NCBI GenBank assembly: GCA_035555795.1
Contig: DATMGE010000017.1
Location: 1-44,887, forward strand
From: RCIO01 sp035555795
GTDB lineage: Bacteria > Pseudomonadota > Alphaproteobacteria > Rhizobiales > Rhizobiaceae
DNA length: 44,887 bases
Reading direction: 5' to 3'
In this document: positions 23,890 to 36,409 of the stretch, piece by piece
Numbering within the stretch: position 1 is the first letter of the stretch
Layout of the letters: every line of letters begins with the position of its first letter
Notes under the pieces: generated by a model
Database searches by the model: none
Told to the model about the DNA's origin: nothing
Seen by the model: the letters and a program-made list of their open reading frames with translations, nothing else
Position numbers and translations under genes: made by a program

Positions 23890-25104
23890 ATGTCGATTCA
23901 GGAAAAGTTCAGCAGGCTGGGCACCGACCATGCGCCGGGCCAGGAGGTGCGCCAGCAATCCTCGTCGATCGAGGCGATGCTGCGCGGCGATCCGATTCCG
24001 GGCCGGCCGGTCGATTTCTCGCATGGCGATGTCGATGCCTTCGAGCCGACGCCCGGCTCCTTCGAGGTGTTCTCGGCCGGCGTCACGGCGGGCGGCAGGC
24101 AGGCCTATACCGAATATCGCGGTGACATCGGCATCCGCGAGCAGGTGGCCGGGCACCTTGCAGCCTTCACCGGCGCGCCGGTCGATGCCGCCGACGGCCT
24201 GATCATCACGCCCGGCACGCAGGGCGCGCTGTTCCTGTCGATCGCCTGCACGGTCGCACGCGGCGACAAGATCGCGATCATGCAGCCGGACTATTTCGCC
24301 AACCGCAAGCTGGCGGAGTTCTTCGAGGGCGAGATCGTTCCGGTGCGGCTGGACTATGCCAATGCGCAGGGCCGCGCCGGCATCGACCTCGACCAGCTCG
24401 AAGCGGCGTTCAAGGCCGGCGCCAAGGTCTTCCTCTTCTCCAATCCCAACAATCCCGCCGGCGTCGTCTATTCGCCCGACGAGATCGCAGCAATCGCCGC
24501 GCTCGCGGGACGTTATGGCGCAACCGTGATCGTCGACGAGCTCTATTCGCGACTGCTCTATTCCGGCGTCGCCTACGCCCATCTGCGGGCGGGCAAGGTG
24601 GACCCGGAGAACGTCATCACCATCATGGGGCCGTCCAAGACGGAATCGCTTTCCGGCTACCGGCTGGGCGTCGCCTTCGGTTCGAAGGCAATCATTGCCC
24701 GGATGGAGAAGTTGCAGGCCATCGTCTCGCTGCGCGCCGGCGGCTACAGCCAGGCGGTGTTGCGCACATGGTTCAACGAGCCGGAGGGCTGGATGGACGA
24801 GCGCATCCGCCTGCATCAGGCGATCCGCGACGACCTGCTCAAGGTGCTGCGCGCGACGGACGGCGTGGCGGCGCGGACGCCGGAGGCGGGCAGCTATCTG
24901 TTCCCCAGCCTGCCGAAGCTGGCGATCTCGCATACCGATTTCGTCCGCGTGCTGCGGCTTCAGGCGGGCGTCACGGTGACGCCGGGCAGCGAGTTCGGAC
25001 CGCATTCGGGCAACAGCCTGCGCTTCAATTTCTCGCAGGACCACGCCGCCGCCGTGAAGGCGGTCGAACGCCTTGTGACGCTCATCGACCGCTATCGGGC
25101 GTGA
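23890..25104 (+). CDS. Class I/II PLP-dependent aminotransferase
   Basis: The 404 residues form a fold-type I aminotransferase: TPGTQGALF near 115, NPNNPAG near 196, the aspartate-tyrosine pair in VDELYSRL, the PLP lysine K250 in GPSKTESLSGYRLG and the carboxylate-binding arginine in LRFNFS. ATG at 23890 has AGGAG 8 nt upstream; an upstream frame from 23857 lacks a signal. It is 101 bp after tctA on the same strand and is probably the last gene of cluster II, transferring the amino group of an intermediate to a keto acid. Its 3' end overlaps the convergent pyrC gene by 23 bp. Confidence 0.9.
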   Translation: MSIQEKFSRLGTDHAPGQEVRQQSSSIEAMLRGDPIPGRPVDFSHGDVDAFEPTPGSFEVFSAGVTAGGRQAYTEYRGDIGIREQVAGHLAAFTGAPVDAADGLIITPGTQGALFLSIACTVARGDKIAIMQPDYFANRKLAEFFEGEIVPVRLDYANAQGRAGIDLDQLEAAFKAGAKVFLFSNPNNPAGVVYSPDEIAAIAALAGRYGATVIVDELYSRLLYSGVAYAHLRAGKVDPENVITIMGPSKTESLSGYRLGVAFGSKAIIARMEKLQAIVSLRAGGYSQAVLRTWFNEPEGWMDERIRLHQAIRDDLLKVLRATDGVAARTPEAGSYLFPSLPKLAISHTDFVRVLRLQAGVTVTPGSEFGPHSGNSLRFNFSQDHAAAVKAVERLVTLIDRYRA

Positions 25105-26182
25105 CGCCGAGGAGCGACCAGGCGAGCATCTGCCCGCCCTGGAAGACCACGACCTCGTCGCCGTCCACGGGCACGCTGCCCAGCGCATAGCTCGGCTTGC
25201 GCTGGAGCGTCACCGTGCCCTCATTGGGGGCGAGGCCGTGGAAGCGCGCGCCGTTGAGCGAGGCGAAGGCCTCGAACCTGTCCAGCGCGCCTTCCTCGTC
25301 GAAGACCTGCACATAGGTCTGGAGCGCCGTCGCGCCGGTGAAGATTCCGGCCGAGCAGCATTCGGCCTGCTTGGCTTGGGTCGGATGCGGCGCGGTGTCG
25401 GTGCCCAGCAGGAAGCAGGCTTCGCCCGAGGTGGCGGCCTTGCGCAGCGCTTGCCGGTGGTGTTCGCGCTTGGCGACTGGCAGGCAGTAGAGATGCGGCC
25501 GCAGCCCGCCCTGGAAGAGCGAGGTGCGGTTGATGACGAGGTGGTGCGCTGTGATGGTGCAGGCGACGCGGGGGGCGTGCGCACGCACGATGTCGAGCGT
25601 CTCGGCGGTGGTCGCATGTTCCACCACGACCTTCAGGCCGGGGTGGCGCTTCAGCAGCGGCAGCAGGCTTTGCTCCATGAAGACGGCCTCGCGATCGAAG
25701 ATGTCGATCTCCGGGTCCGTGGCCTCGCCATGGATGAGGACCGCCATGCCGATCTTCTCCATGCGCTCGAAGACGGGCGCAAGTGCTGGAATGTCCGTCA
25801 CGCCGTGATGCGCATTCGTGGTCGCGCCGGCGGGATAAAGCTTTGCGGCCAACCAGATTCCGTCGCGATAGCCGCGCTCGATCTCGTCAGGGGAGGTGGC
25901 GTCGGTGAGGTAGCATGTCATCAGCGGCTCGAAGTCCGACCCTTCCGGCAGGGCGTCGAGGATGCGCTGCCGATAGGCCGCGGCGTCGGCACAGCTTGTC
26001 ACCGGCGGCGTCAGGTTCGGCATGATGATGCCGCGCTTGAACTGCGCGGCGGTGTAGGGCAGCACCGCCTGCATCATCCGCCCGTCGCGCACATGCACGT
26101 GCCAGTCGTCGGGGCGGCGGATGGTCAGGGTCTGCGCATCCGCCTTGGCCGGCGCATTGTCGAAAAGGTCGGAAAGGCTCAT
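25082..26182 (-). CDS. pyrC: Dihydroorotase (class II, homodimeric type)
   Basis: The 366-residue enzyme carries TIRRPDDWHVHVRDG (H28 and H30, metal ligands), the carboxylated lysine K114 in AAKLYPAGATTN, later histidines in VEHATT and TAHHL, and the active-site aspartate in LGTDTAPH. It cyclises carbamoyl-aspartate to dihydroorotate in pyrimidine synthesis. ATG at 26182 follows GAGGGA; the longer frame to 26389 lacks support. It has about 20 residues before the first conserved segment. Although dihydroorotase is a relative of hydantoinases, the motifs fit PyrC, and its opposite strand and separate promoter place it outside cluster II. Confidence 0.93.
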   Translation of the reverse strand: MSLSDLFDNAPAKADAQTLTIRRPDDWHVHVRDGRMMQAVLPYTAAQFKRGIIMPNLTPPVTSCADAAAYRQRILDALPEGSDFEPLMTCYLTDATSPDEIERGYRDGIWLAAKLYPAGATTNAHHGVTDIPALAPVFERMEKIGMAVLIHGEATDPEIDIFDREAVFMEQSLLPLLKRHPGLKVVVEHATTAETLDIVRAHAPRVACTITAHHLVINRTSLFQGGLRPHLYCLPVAKREHHRQALRKAATSGEACFLLGTDTAPHPTQAKQAECCSAGIFTGATALQTYVQVFDEEGALDRFEAFASLNGARFHGLAPNEGTVTLQRKPSYALGSVPVDGDEVVVFQGGQMLAWSLLGVTPDSGR

Positions 26183-26319
26183 GGTGCATCCCTCTTCAGG
26201 CGGCCGGATGTTCGCAACACGCGTTCCGCGTAGATAATCGCGCCGCGCGGTGCAATAGAAGAACCTGCTGCCTCTCCATTCATCGGCCAGATCGATAGGT
26301 GCTATGTGGTCCGCTGCCG

Positions 26320-26346
26320 TTGGAGCGCGGCCGGGAACGATATAGT
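26320..26346 (+). promoter_or_regulatory. Possible promoter for the aldehyde dehydrogenase gene
   Basis: TTGGAG (26320-26325) and TATAGT (26341-26346) are 15 bp apart, slightly short. A CGATAT/ATATCG inverted repeat (26338-26343, 26356-26361) overlaps the -10 element. The 200-bp divergent region pyrC-aldehyde dehydrogenase has no gene. Confidence 0.3.
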
Positions 26347-26382
26347 CACTCTCCCATATCGCGAGCCAGGGAGGAGCGTTCC

Positions 26383-27888
26383 ATGTCATTCATCGATGAG
26401 ATTCCGTCGGGGGAGACGGTCGAGCCACGCGTGGCGCGCATGCTGATCGACGGGGAATGGGTGGCCGCCGCCTCCGGCGAGACGCTGCCGGTGGAGAACC
26501 CTGCCCGCCGCCGCGTCATCGCCCATGTGCCGCGCGGCCGCGCCGAGGATGTGGACCGCGCCGTCAGGGCCGCGCACAAGGCGTTCCCCGCCTGGAGCAG
26601 GCTGGCGCCGCGCGAGCGCTCGCGGATGCTGGCCGACATCGGCGACCGGCTCACCGCACGCGGTGAAGATCTGGCGCGGCTGATCGCGCTGGAGACCGGC
26701 AATGTGCTGAAGACGCAGGCGCGGCCGGAGGGACACGGCGCGGGCTATGTCTTCCGCTATTTCAGCGGGCTGGTCGGCGAGATCAAGGGCGAGACCGTGC
26801 CGGTCGGCGAGACCATGCTGAGCTATACGCGCCGCGAGCCCTTCGGCGTCGTCGGCGCGATCATCCCGTGGAACCTGCCGGTCGGCATTGGCGGCCTCAA
26901 GATCGCCCCCGCGCTGGCCGCCGGCAACACGGTCGTGCTCAAGGCGGCGGAGGATGCGCCGCTGTCCGTCCTGCTGCTGGCCGAAATTTGCCAGGAGGTG
27001 CTGCCGGCCGGCGTGCTCAATGTCGTCACCGGCTATGGGCCGGAATGCGGCGAGCCGCTGGCGCGTCACGAGCTGGTGCGCAAGCTCGCCTTCACCGGCT
27101 CGACAAAGACCGGCAAGAGCATCATGTCGGCGGCGGCCGAGCGCATCGTGCCGGTGTCGCTGGAACTGGGCGGAAAAAGCCCCTCCATCGTCTATCCCGA
27201 CATGAACGAGGACTGGGTCGTGGACGGCATCATGTCGGCCATGCGCTTTTCGCGCCAGAGCCAGTCCTGCACGGCGGGCTCGCGTCTGTTCCTCCATGCC
27301 GACATTTTCGACAGTTTCCTCGACAAGCTGGCCACCAAGACGCAGGCGCTGCGCATCGGCGACCCGCTGGACGAGAAGAGCGACATCGGCAGCATCATCA
27401 ATGAGAAGCAGTTCGCCAAGGTCTGCGGTTATGTGGAAGAGGGCCTGAACCGCAAGGAAGCCGAGCTCGTCTTCGGCGGCCTGCCGCCCAAGGAAGGACC
27501 GCTTTCGGAAGGCTATTTCGCGGTGCCGACCGTGTTTGCCGATACGTCGAATGACTGGCGGCTGGCGCGCGAAGAAATCTTCGGCCCGGTGCTCGTCGCC
27601 ATTCCGTGGCGCGACGAGGCCGAGGCGATCCGCATGGCTAACGACACGCATTACGGCCTCGCCGCTTTCGTCTGGTGCCGCGATATGGGGACCGCATTGC
27701 GGACCGCGCATGCGATCGAGGCCGGGTGGATGCAGGTCAATCAGGGGCTAGGCCCGATGATCGGCCAGTCGGCCGGCGGCTTCAAGCAGAGCGGCATCGG
27801 CCGCGAGGGCTCGCTGGAGGGCATGCTGGACTCCTACACCCAGCGCAAGAGCATCACCGTCAACCTCGACACGCCACGCATCGTCTGA
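26383..27888 (+). CDS. NAD(P)-dependent aldehyde dehydrogenase
   Basis: This 501-residue ALDH-superfamily protein has IIPWNLP near 160-166, the general-base glutamate E261 in SLELGGKSP, the catalytic cysteine C296 in QSQSCTAGSR, and EEIFGPVL in the C-terminal third. It oxidises aldehydes to acids. The substrate subfamily is not clear from sequence. ATG at 26383 follows AGGGAGGAG about 7 nt upstream. It has its own divergent upstream region and is not obviously part of cluster II, but an aldehyde released by the aldolases could be its substrate; that is inference. Confidence 0.92.
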   Translation: MSFIDEIPSGETVEPRVARMLIDGEWVAAASGETLPVENPARRRVIAHVPRGRAEDVDRAVRAAHKAFPAWSRLAPRERSRMLADIGDRLTARGEDLARLIALETGNVLKTQARPEGHGAGYVFRYFSGLVGEIKGETVPVGETMLSYTRREPFGVVGAIIPWNLPVGIGGLKIAPALAAGNTVVLKAAEDAPLSVLLLAEICQEVLPAGVLNVVTGYGPECGEPLARHELVRKLAFTGSTKTGKSIMSAAAERIVPVSLELGGKSPSIVYPDMNEDWVVDGIMSAMRFSRQSQSCTAGSRLFLHADIFDSFLDKLATKTQALRIGDPLDEKSDIGSIINEKQFAKVCGYVEEGLNRKEAELVFGGLPPKEGPLSEGYFAVPTVFADTSNDWRLAREEIFGPVLVAIPWRDEAEAIRMANDTHYGLAAFVWCRDMGTALRTAHAIEAGWMQVNQGLGPMIGQSAGGFKQSGIGREGSLEGMLDSYTQRKSITVNLDTPRIV

Positions 27889-27927
27889 GCGCTCGCGCTG
27901 GCCCTATTGCCCGCTTACGTTGAGTCA

Positions 27928-27949
27928 AGCATGGCGACAGCGCCATGCT
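27928..27949 (+). terminator. Stem-loop after the aldehyde dehydrogenase gene
   Basis: AGCATGGCG and CGCCATGCT form a perfect 9-bp stem with a 4-nt loop (ACAG), 40 nt after the stop. No T-tract follows, so it may be a weak terminator or an operator for the next gene. Confidence 0.4.
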
Positions 27950-28010
27950 AAGCTGAAGAGGTCGCGGCGATTCGCAACCGTGCGGCCGTGCGTTCGGGCG
28001 GGGATGTCCT

Positions 28011-28391
28011 ATGGCGAAGATCATCTACTGGGTGGCCACACTCGGCTTCACCGGTTTCTATGCGTTCAGCGTTTTCGGCTATCTTACCCAGGCGGAGTTC
28101 TGGGTCGGCGAATATGCGCGTCTCGGCTATCCGGCCTATCTCATCACCATCATGACCGTGGTGAAGCCGCTGGGCATTCTCGCAGTCTGGGTCCGGCGTC
28201 CGGTCTGGCTGGCGCAGCTTGCCTATGCGGGGTTCTTCTATCACCTGCTTCTGGCGGCCAACGCCCATTTCCAGCTTGGCGAGACGGCCGGCTTCCTCGC
28301 GGTCGTCCTCTTGGTGCTGGTGCTGGCGTCCTGGGCGACGCAGAACGCGGCCCGCGCCGAGCCAGCGGCTTACGTTCCGCGCTGGAACTGA
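28011..28391 (+). CDS. DoxX-like small membrane protein
   Basis: The 126 residues contain four hydrophobic segments (about 4-27, 43-60, 68-83, 92-109) with short polar loops, the layout of the DoxX-like family. The motif LGYPAYLITIMTVVKPLGILAVW matches the conserved second helix region of that family. The function of these proteins is not settled. ATG at 28011 has only a loosely matching site (GGGGATG). It ends 6 bp before the convergent threonine aldolase stop. A link to the aldehyde dehydrogenase upstream is not supported. Confidence 0.8.
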   Translation: MAKIIYWVATLGFTGFYAFSVFGYLTQAEFWVGEYARLGYPAYLITIMTVVKPLGILAVWVRRPVWLAQLAYAGFFYHLLLAANAHFQLGETAGFLAVVLLVLVLASWATQNAARAEPAAYVPRWN

Positions 28392-28397
28392 CGATGT

Positions 28398-29450
28398 TCA
28401 GGCACCGACGAGAGCGGCGAAACGCTGGATCTCGTCCGCCGTCGTGGCGAAGCTGGTGACGAGGCGATAGATCGCCTCGTCGTCGCGTAGTGCGTCCGCG
28501 TGGCCGGAAGGCTTTCGCCAGCTGTTGAACAGCGCTCCGGCGGCGTGCAGCCTGTCGGCCGTCGCCCGGTCCATCACCGGGAAGAGCTCGTTGGCCTCCG
28601 CCTGCCATGCGAGGCGCAGGCCCGGGGCGGCTTCGATGATGTCGGCGAGGCGGGCGGCCATGTCGTTGGCATGGCGGGCGCTGTCCAGCCACAGGTCGGC
28701 GGCAAAATAGGCCTCGAACTGCGCCGAGACGAAGCGCGTCTTGGAGAAGAGCTGCGCGGCCCGCTTGCGCAGGAAGGGCATGTCGGCCGCGAGTTCGGGC
28801 CTGAACACCACGATGGCCTCGGCGCACCAGCAGCCGTTCTTCGTGCCGCCGAAGGAGAGGATGTCGACGCCGCGCTTCCATGTCATCTCTGCCGGCGAGC
28901 AGCCGAACCGCACCAGCGCATTGGCGAAGCGCGCGCCGTCCATGTGCAGCGGCAGCTTGTGGCGGCGCGCGACGTCGGCGACCGCGTCGATCTGGTCGAG
29001 GCTGTAGACCGTGCCGATCTCGGTCGCCTGCGTGATCGACACCGCCACCGGCCTGCCGGAATGCACGAAGCCTTCGGGATAGCGGCGGATCGCGGCGTCG
29101 AGCCGCGCCGGGTCGATACGGCCGAGCGCGCCCGGAACGCCGACCATCCGCATGCCGCCAGTGAAATATTCAGGCGCCCCGCATTCGTCCTCCAGCATAT
29201 GCGCCTCGGCATGGGCGAAGCCGACGCCGCCCGGCCGCGCCAGCGCGGCCATGGAAAGCGCGTTGGCGGCGGTGCCGGTGGCGACGAAATAGACCGCGAC
29301 CTCGCGCTCGAACACCTCGTTGAACAGCCGCTCGATCCGCTGGTCCAGCGTGCTCGTCCCATAGGCGGCGGCGAAGCCCGCCGCATGGTCGGAGAGCGCG
29401 CTGGCAATGGCGGGGTGGGCGCCGGCCCAATTGTCGGAAGCGAAATTCAT
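28398..29450 (-). CDS. Low-specificity threonine aldolase-family protein
   Basis: The product has 350 residues. Its PLP-dependent aspartate-aminotransferase fold shows FASDNWAGAHP at the start, VATGTAANALS near 57-67, HMDGARFANA near 169-178 and the PLP lysine K204 in SFGGTKNG. It should cleave L-threonine or related beta-hydroxy amino acids to glycine and an aldehyde. ATG at 29450 has a weak upstream site (AGCAGG); the frame continues upstream without a better start. The large divergent region to gltB holds two palindromes. It is a housekeeping-type gene in this neighbourhood. Confidence 0.9.
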   Translation of the reverse strand: MNFASDNWAGAHPAIASALSDHAAGFAAAYGTSTLDQRIERLFNEVFEREVAVYFVATGTAANALSMAALARPGGVGFAHAEAHMLEDECGAPEYFTGGMRMVGVPGALGRIDPARLDAAIRRYPEGFVHSGRPVAVSITQATEIGTVYSLDQIDAVADVARRHKLPLHMDGARFANALVRFGCSPAEMTWKRGVDILSFGGTKNGCWCAEAIVVFRPELAADMPFLRKRAAQLFSKTRFVSAQFEAYFAADLWLDSARHANDMAARLADIIEAAPGLRLAWQAEANELFPVMDRATADRLHAAGALFNSWRKPSGHADALRDDEAIYRLVTSFATTADEIQRFAALVGA

Positions 29451-29617
29451 GGCGTGCCTGCTGTTGTGCAAATCCAGCGAAGTGCCGCGGAACTGCCTGC
29501 AGGCGAGGAGATAGACCATTCCATGATGCGATGAAAAGCGGAAAGGCGCGCATGGGCTTGCCGATGGCGCGCCGGGAAAGCGCGAGAAAAAACGCCTGGC
29601 AACGGCTGGACCTGGAG

Positions 29618-29636
29618 TGCGTAATTTTATTACGCA
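29618..29636. promoter_or_regulatory. Palindrome with 8-bp arms, candidate operator
   Basis: TGCGTAAT-TTT-ATTACGCA has perfect arms. It lies 168 bp upstream of the threonine aldolase start and 356 bp upstream of gltB. It resembles binding sites of small dimeric regulators such as Lrp/AsnC members, but the protein is unknown. Confidence 0.45.
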
Positions 29637-29726
29637 ACGTATGAGTGCGGCGCAGTTTTCTGTCGAAAAGCGATGCTTTTTTTGATCTTTGCGTCTTGTG
29701 CTGCGTTGGGTTTTCTGCCATATCGC

Positions 29727-29753
29727 AAATAGGACAGTAGTGCTGTCTTATTT
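29727..29753. promoter_or_regulatory. 27-bp palindrome upstream of gltB, candidate operator
   Basis: AAATAGGACAG (29727-29737) and CTGTCTTATTT (29743-29753) are inverted copies with one G-T mismatch and a 5-bp centre. It begins 2 bp after the possible -10 element CATATC, a position fitting a repressor, or lies about 27 bp before TATAAATATA, fitting an activator. The cognate regulator cannot be named from the sequence. Confidence 0.6.
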
Positions 29754-29991
29754 ATTCGGCGCGTTTTGCCATGGATGGCGTATAAATATACGTCACGAAG
29801 GCATCCCTGCGGCGAATGCCGGGGCGACGATGTCGCACGGTATGAGGCAGTTCGAAAATGGCCGGTGCTTCCGAAGGGCGCGCGGCCAGAAAGCCTATCG
29901 CCAGACAGACCGATGAAGCGGAACGGCGCAATCGCAAGTTTGCCGGCCCCGCATTGCCGACCGCCCGCTTGGGCCAGAATGGAGGATCACG

Positions 29992-34722
<4,731 letters not shown>

Positions 34723-34905
34723 TACCGCTCGCGATCTTCCCGATGGGGGTTCCTCCTTCGCTGAAACCGGGAGCGCGTCCGCGCTGATTGACGCGGCCGC
34801 CTGCGCGGCCTTCAATGCCGGAGCCAGTCTTCGGGTTTCAGTCGAACCACGCACGATGCTGCGGACCCCACGGTCGCGCATCGCACGCAATTCCCAGGAA
34901 GAACC
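34723..34905 (+). other. Structured 183-bp gltB-gltD spacer
   Basis: No gene is evident. CTGAAACC (34761-34768) can pair with GGTTTCAG (34834-34841), enclosing a hairpin GGCCGC-CTGC-GCGGCC (34795-34810). It may tune the ratio of the two subunits; that is inference. Confidence 0.35.
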
Positions 34906-36360
34906 ATGGGCAAGGTAACAGGATTTCTCGAAATCGACCGGCAGGTGCACAAGTACCAGCCGGCATCCGACCGCATCCGCCATTTCCGGGAGTTCACGCT
35001 TCCGATGTCGGATAAGGAGGTCGAAAAGCAGGCGGCGCGCTGCATGGATTGCGGCGTGCCCTATTGCCACGGCCCGACGGGCTGCCCGGTGCACAACCAG
35101 ATCCCGGACTGGAACGACCTCGTCTATCACGGCGACTGGGAGACCGCGATCCGCAACCTACACTCCACCAACAACTTCCCCGAATGGACCGGCCGCATCT
35201 GCCCGGCGCCGTGCGAGGAGGCGTGTACGCTGAACCTCGAGGACATTCCGGTCGCGATCAAGACGGTCGAGCAGGCGATCGCCGACAAGGCCTATGAGAC
35301 GGGCTATGTGCGTCCCCAGCCGGCCGCGCAGAAGACCGGCAAGCAGGTCGCGATCATCGGTTCGGGGCCGGCCGGCATGGCCGCTGCGCAGCAGCTCGGC
35401 CGCGCCGGGCATGACGTGCATGTGTTCGAGCGCGAAAGCCGCCCCGGCGGGCTGATGCGCTACGGCATTCCCGACTTCAAGATCGAGAAGCACCATGTCG
35501 ACCGCCGCGTCGAGCAGATGAAGGGCGAGGGCGTCACTTTCCATTGCGGCGTCAATGTCGGCGTCGACATGAAGGTGGACGAGCTGCTCGCCGACTACGA
35601 CGCGGTGCTCTATTGCGGCGGTTCGGAAAAGCCACGCCCGGCCGGCATTCCCGGCACGGAACTGGCCGGCGTGCATGACGCGATGCCCTATCTCGTGCAG
35701 CAGAATCGCCGCGTCGGCGGCGAGGCGGGCCCGTCCGTCGCCTGGGCGGCGGATCCGATCCTGGCCGGCGGCAAGCATGTCGTGGTGGTCGGCGGCGGCG
35801 ATACCGCCTCCGACTGCGTGGGCACCGCCTTCAGGCAGGGCGCGGTGCGCGTGACGCAGCTCGACATCCGCCCGCAGCCGCCGGAGAAGGAAGACAAGCT
35901 TTCCGTCTGGCCCTATTGGGCGACCAAGATGCGCACCTCTTCCTCGCAGGCGGAGGGGGCGCAGCGTGAATTCCAGGTGGCGACGCTCGAATTCGTCGGC
36001 GAGGATGGCGTGCTGGCGGGCGTCAAGTGCTGCGAGGTCGATGAAAGGCGCAAGCCGATCGCCGGCTCGGAATTCGTCATCAAGGCCGATCTCGCCTTCA
36101 TCGCCATAGGCTTCTCCGGGCCGGCAGAGACAGGCGTTCTGGCGGATCTCGGCGAGCGACTGACGACGACGACGGATACGCGCCGCTCCACCAATGTGGT
36201 GGCCAACGACCGCGACTACGGCACCAGCATCGACCGTCTGTTCGCAGCCGGTGACGTGCGGCGTGGTCAGTCGCTGGTGGTCTGGGCGATCCGCGAGGGT
36301 CGCCAGGCCGCACATGCGATCGACAAGTTCCTGATGGGCGAGACGCTGCTGCCGCGCTGA
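34906..36360 (+). CDS. gltD: Glutamate synthase (NADPH) small subunit
   Basis: The 484 residues begin with a [4Fe-4S]-binding domain using C46, C49, C54 and C60 (CMDCGVPYC...GC) and further cysteines in ICPAPCEEACTLN. FAD binds at IIGSGPAGMAAAQQL near 146 and NADPH at VVVGGGDTASDC. This subunit takes electrons from NADPH and passes them to the FMN of GltB. ATG at 34906 has AGGAAGA upstream. Its stop is followed by a classical terminator. Confidence 0.96.
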   Translation: MGKVTGFLEIDRQVHKYQPASDRIRHFREFTLPMSDKEVEKQAARCMDCGVPYCHGPTGCPVHNQIPDWNDLVYHGDWETAIRNLHSTNNFPEWTGRICPAPCEEACTLNLEDIPVAIKTVEQAIADKAYETGYVRPQPAAQKTGKQVAIIGSGPAGMAAAQQLGRAGHDVHVFERESRPGGLMRYGIPDFKIEKHHVDRRVEQMKGEGVTFHCGVNVGVDMKVDELLADYDAVLYCGGSEKPRPAGIPGTELAGVHDAMPYLVQQNRRVGGEAGPSVAWAADPILAGGKHVVVVGGGDTASDCVGTAFRQGAVRVTQLDIRPQPPEKEDKLSVWPYWATKMRTSSSQAEGAQREFQVATLEFVGEDGVLAGVKCCEVDERRKPIAGSEFVIKADLAFIAIGFSGPAETGVLADLGERLTTTTDTRRSTNVVANDRDYGTSIDRLFAAGDVRRGQSLVVWAIREGRQAAHAIDKFLMGETLLPR

Positions 36361-36375
36361 GCAGGCAGGAAACGC

Positions 36376-36409
36376 AAAAAAGGGCCGGGCGGCGTGCCCG
36401 GCTTTTTTT
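36376..36409. terminator. Rho-independent bidirectional terminator after gltD
   Basis: GCCGGGC (36384-36390) and GCCCGGC (36396-36402) pair around GGCGT. A run of A precedes and seven T follow, so it can terminate gltD and, on the other strand, the SGNH-like gene, whose stop codon lies at its edge (36408-36410). Confidence 0.85.

Larger units (their letters stand above)
29451..29991. promoter_or_regulatory. 541-bp divergent region between threonine aldolase and gltB
   Basis: No convincing gene lies here. It is AT-rich between about 29600 and 29800 and contains the palindromes at 29618-29636 and 29727-29753. Possible promoter elements are TTGTGC (29696-29701) with CATATC (29719-29724), and the -10-like TATAAATATA (29781-29790). 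The 200 bp before gltB have no further clear structure apart from its ribosome-binding site GGAGG (29981-29985). Confidence 0.6.

Noticed and set aside
25082..26182. pyrC as part of the cluster II pathway, as a hydantoinase-like enzyme
   Set aside because: Motifs are those of class II dihydroorotase, it is on the opposite strand with its own upstream region, and a housekeeping PyrC is expected.
29689..29916. 75-codon plus-strand frame upstream of gltB
   Set aside because: Runs through the 27-bp palindrome, lacks a ribosome-binding site and has no family pattern.
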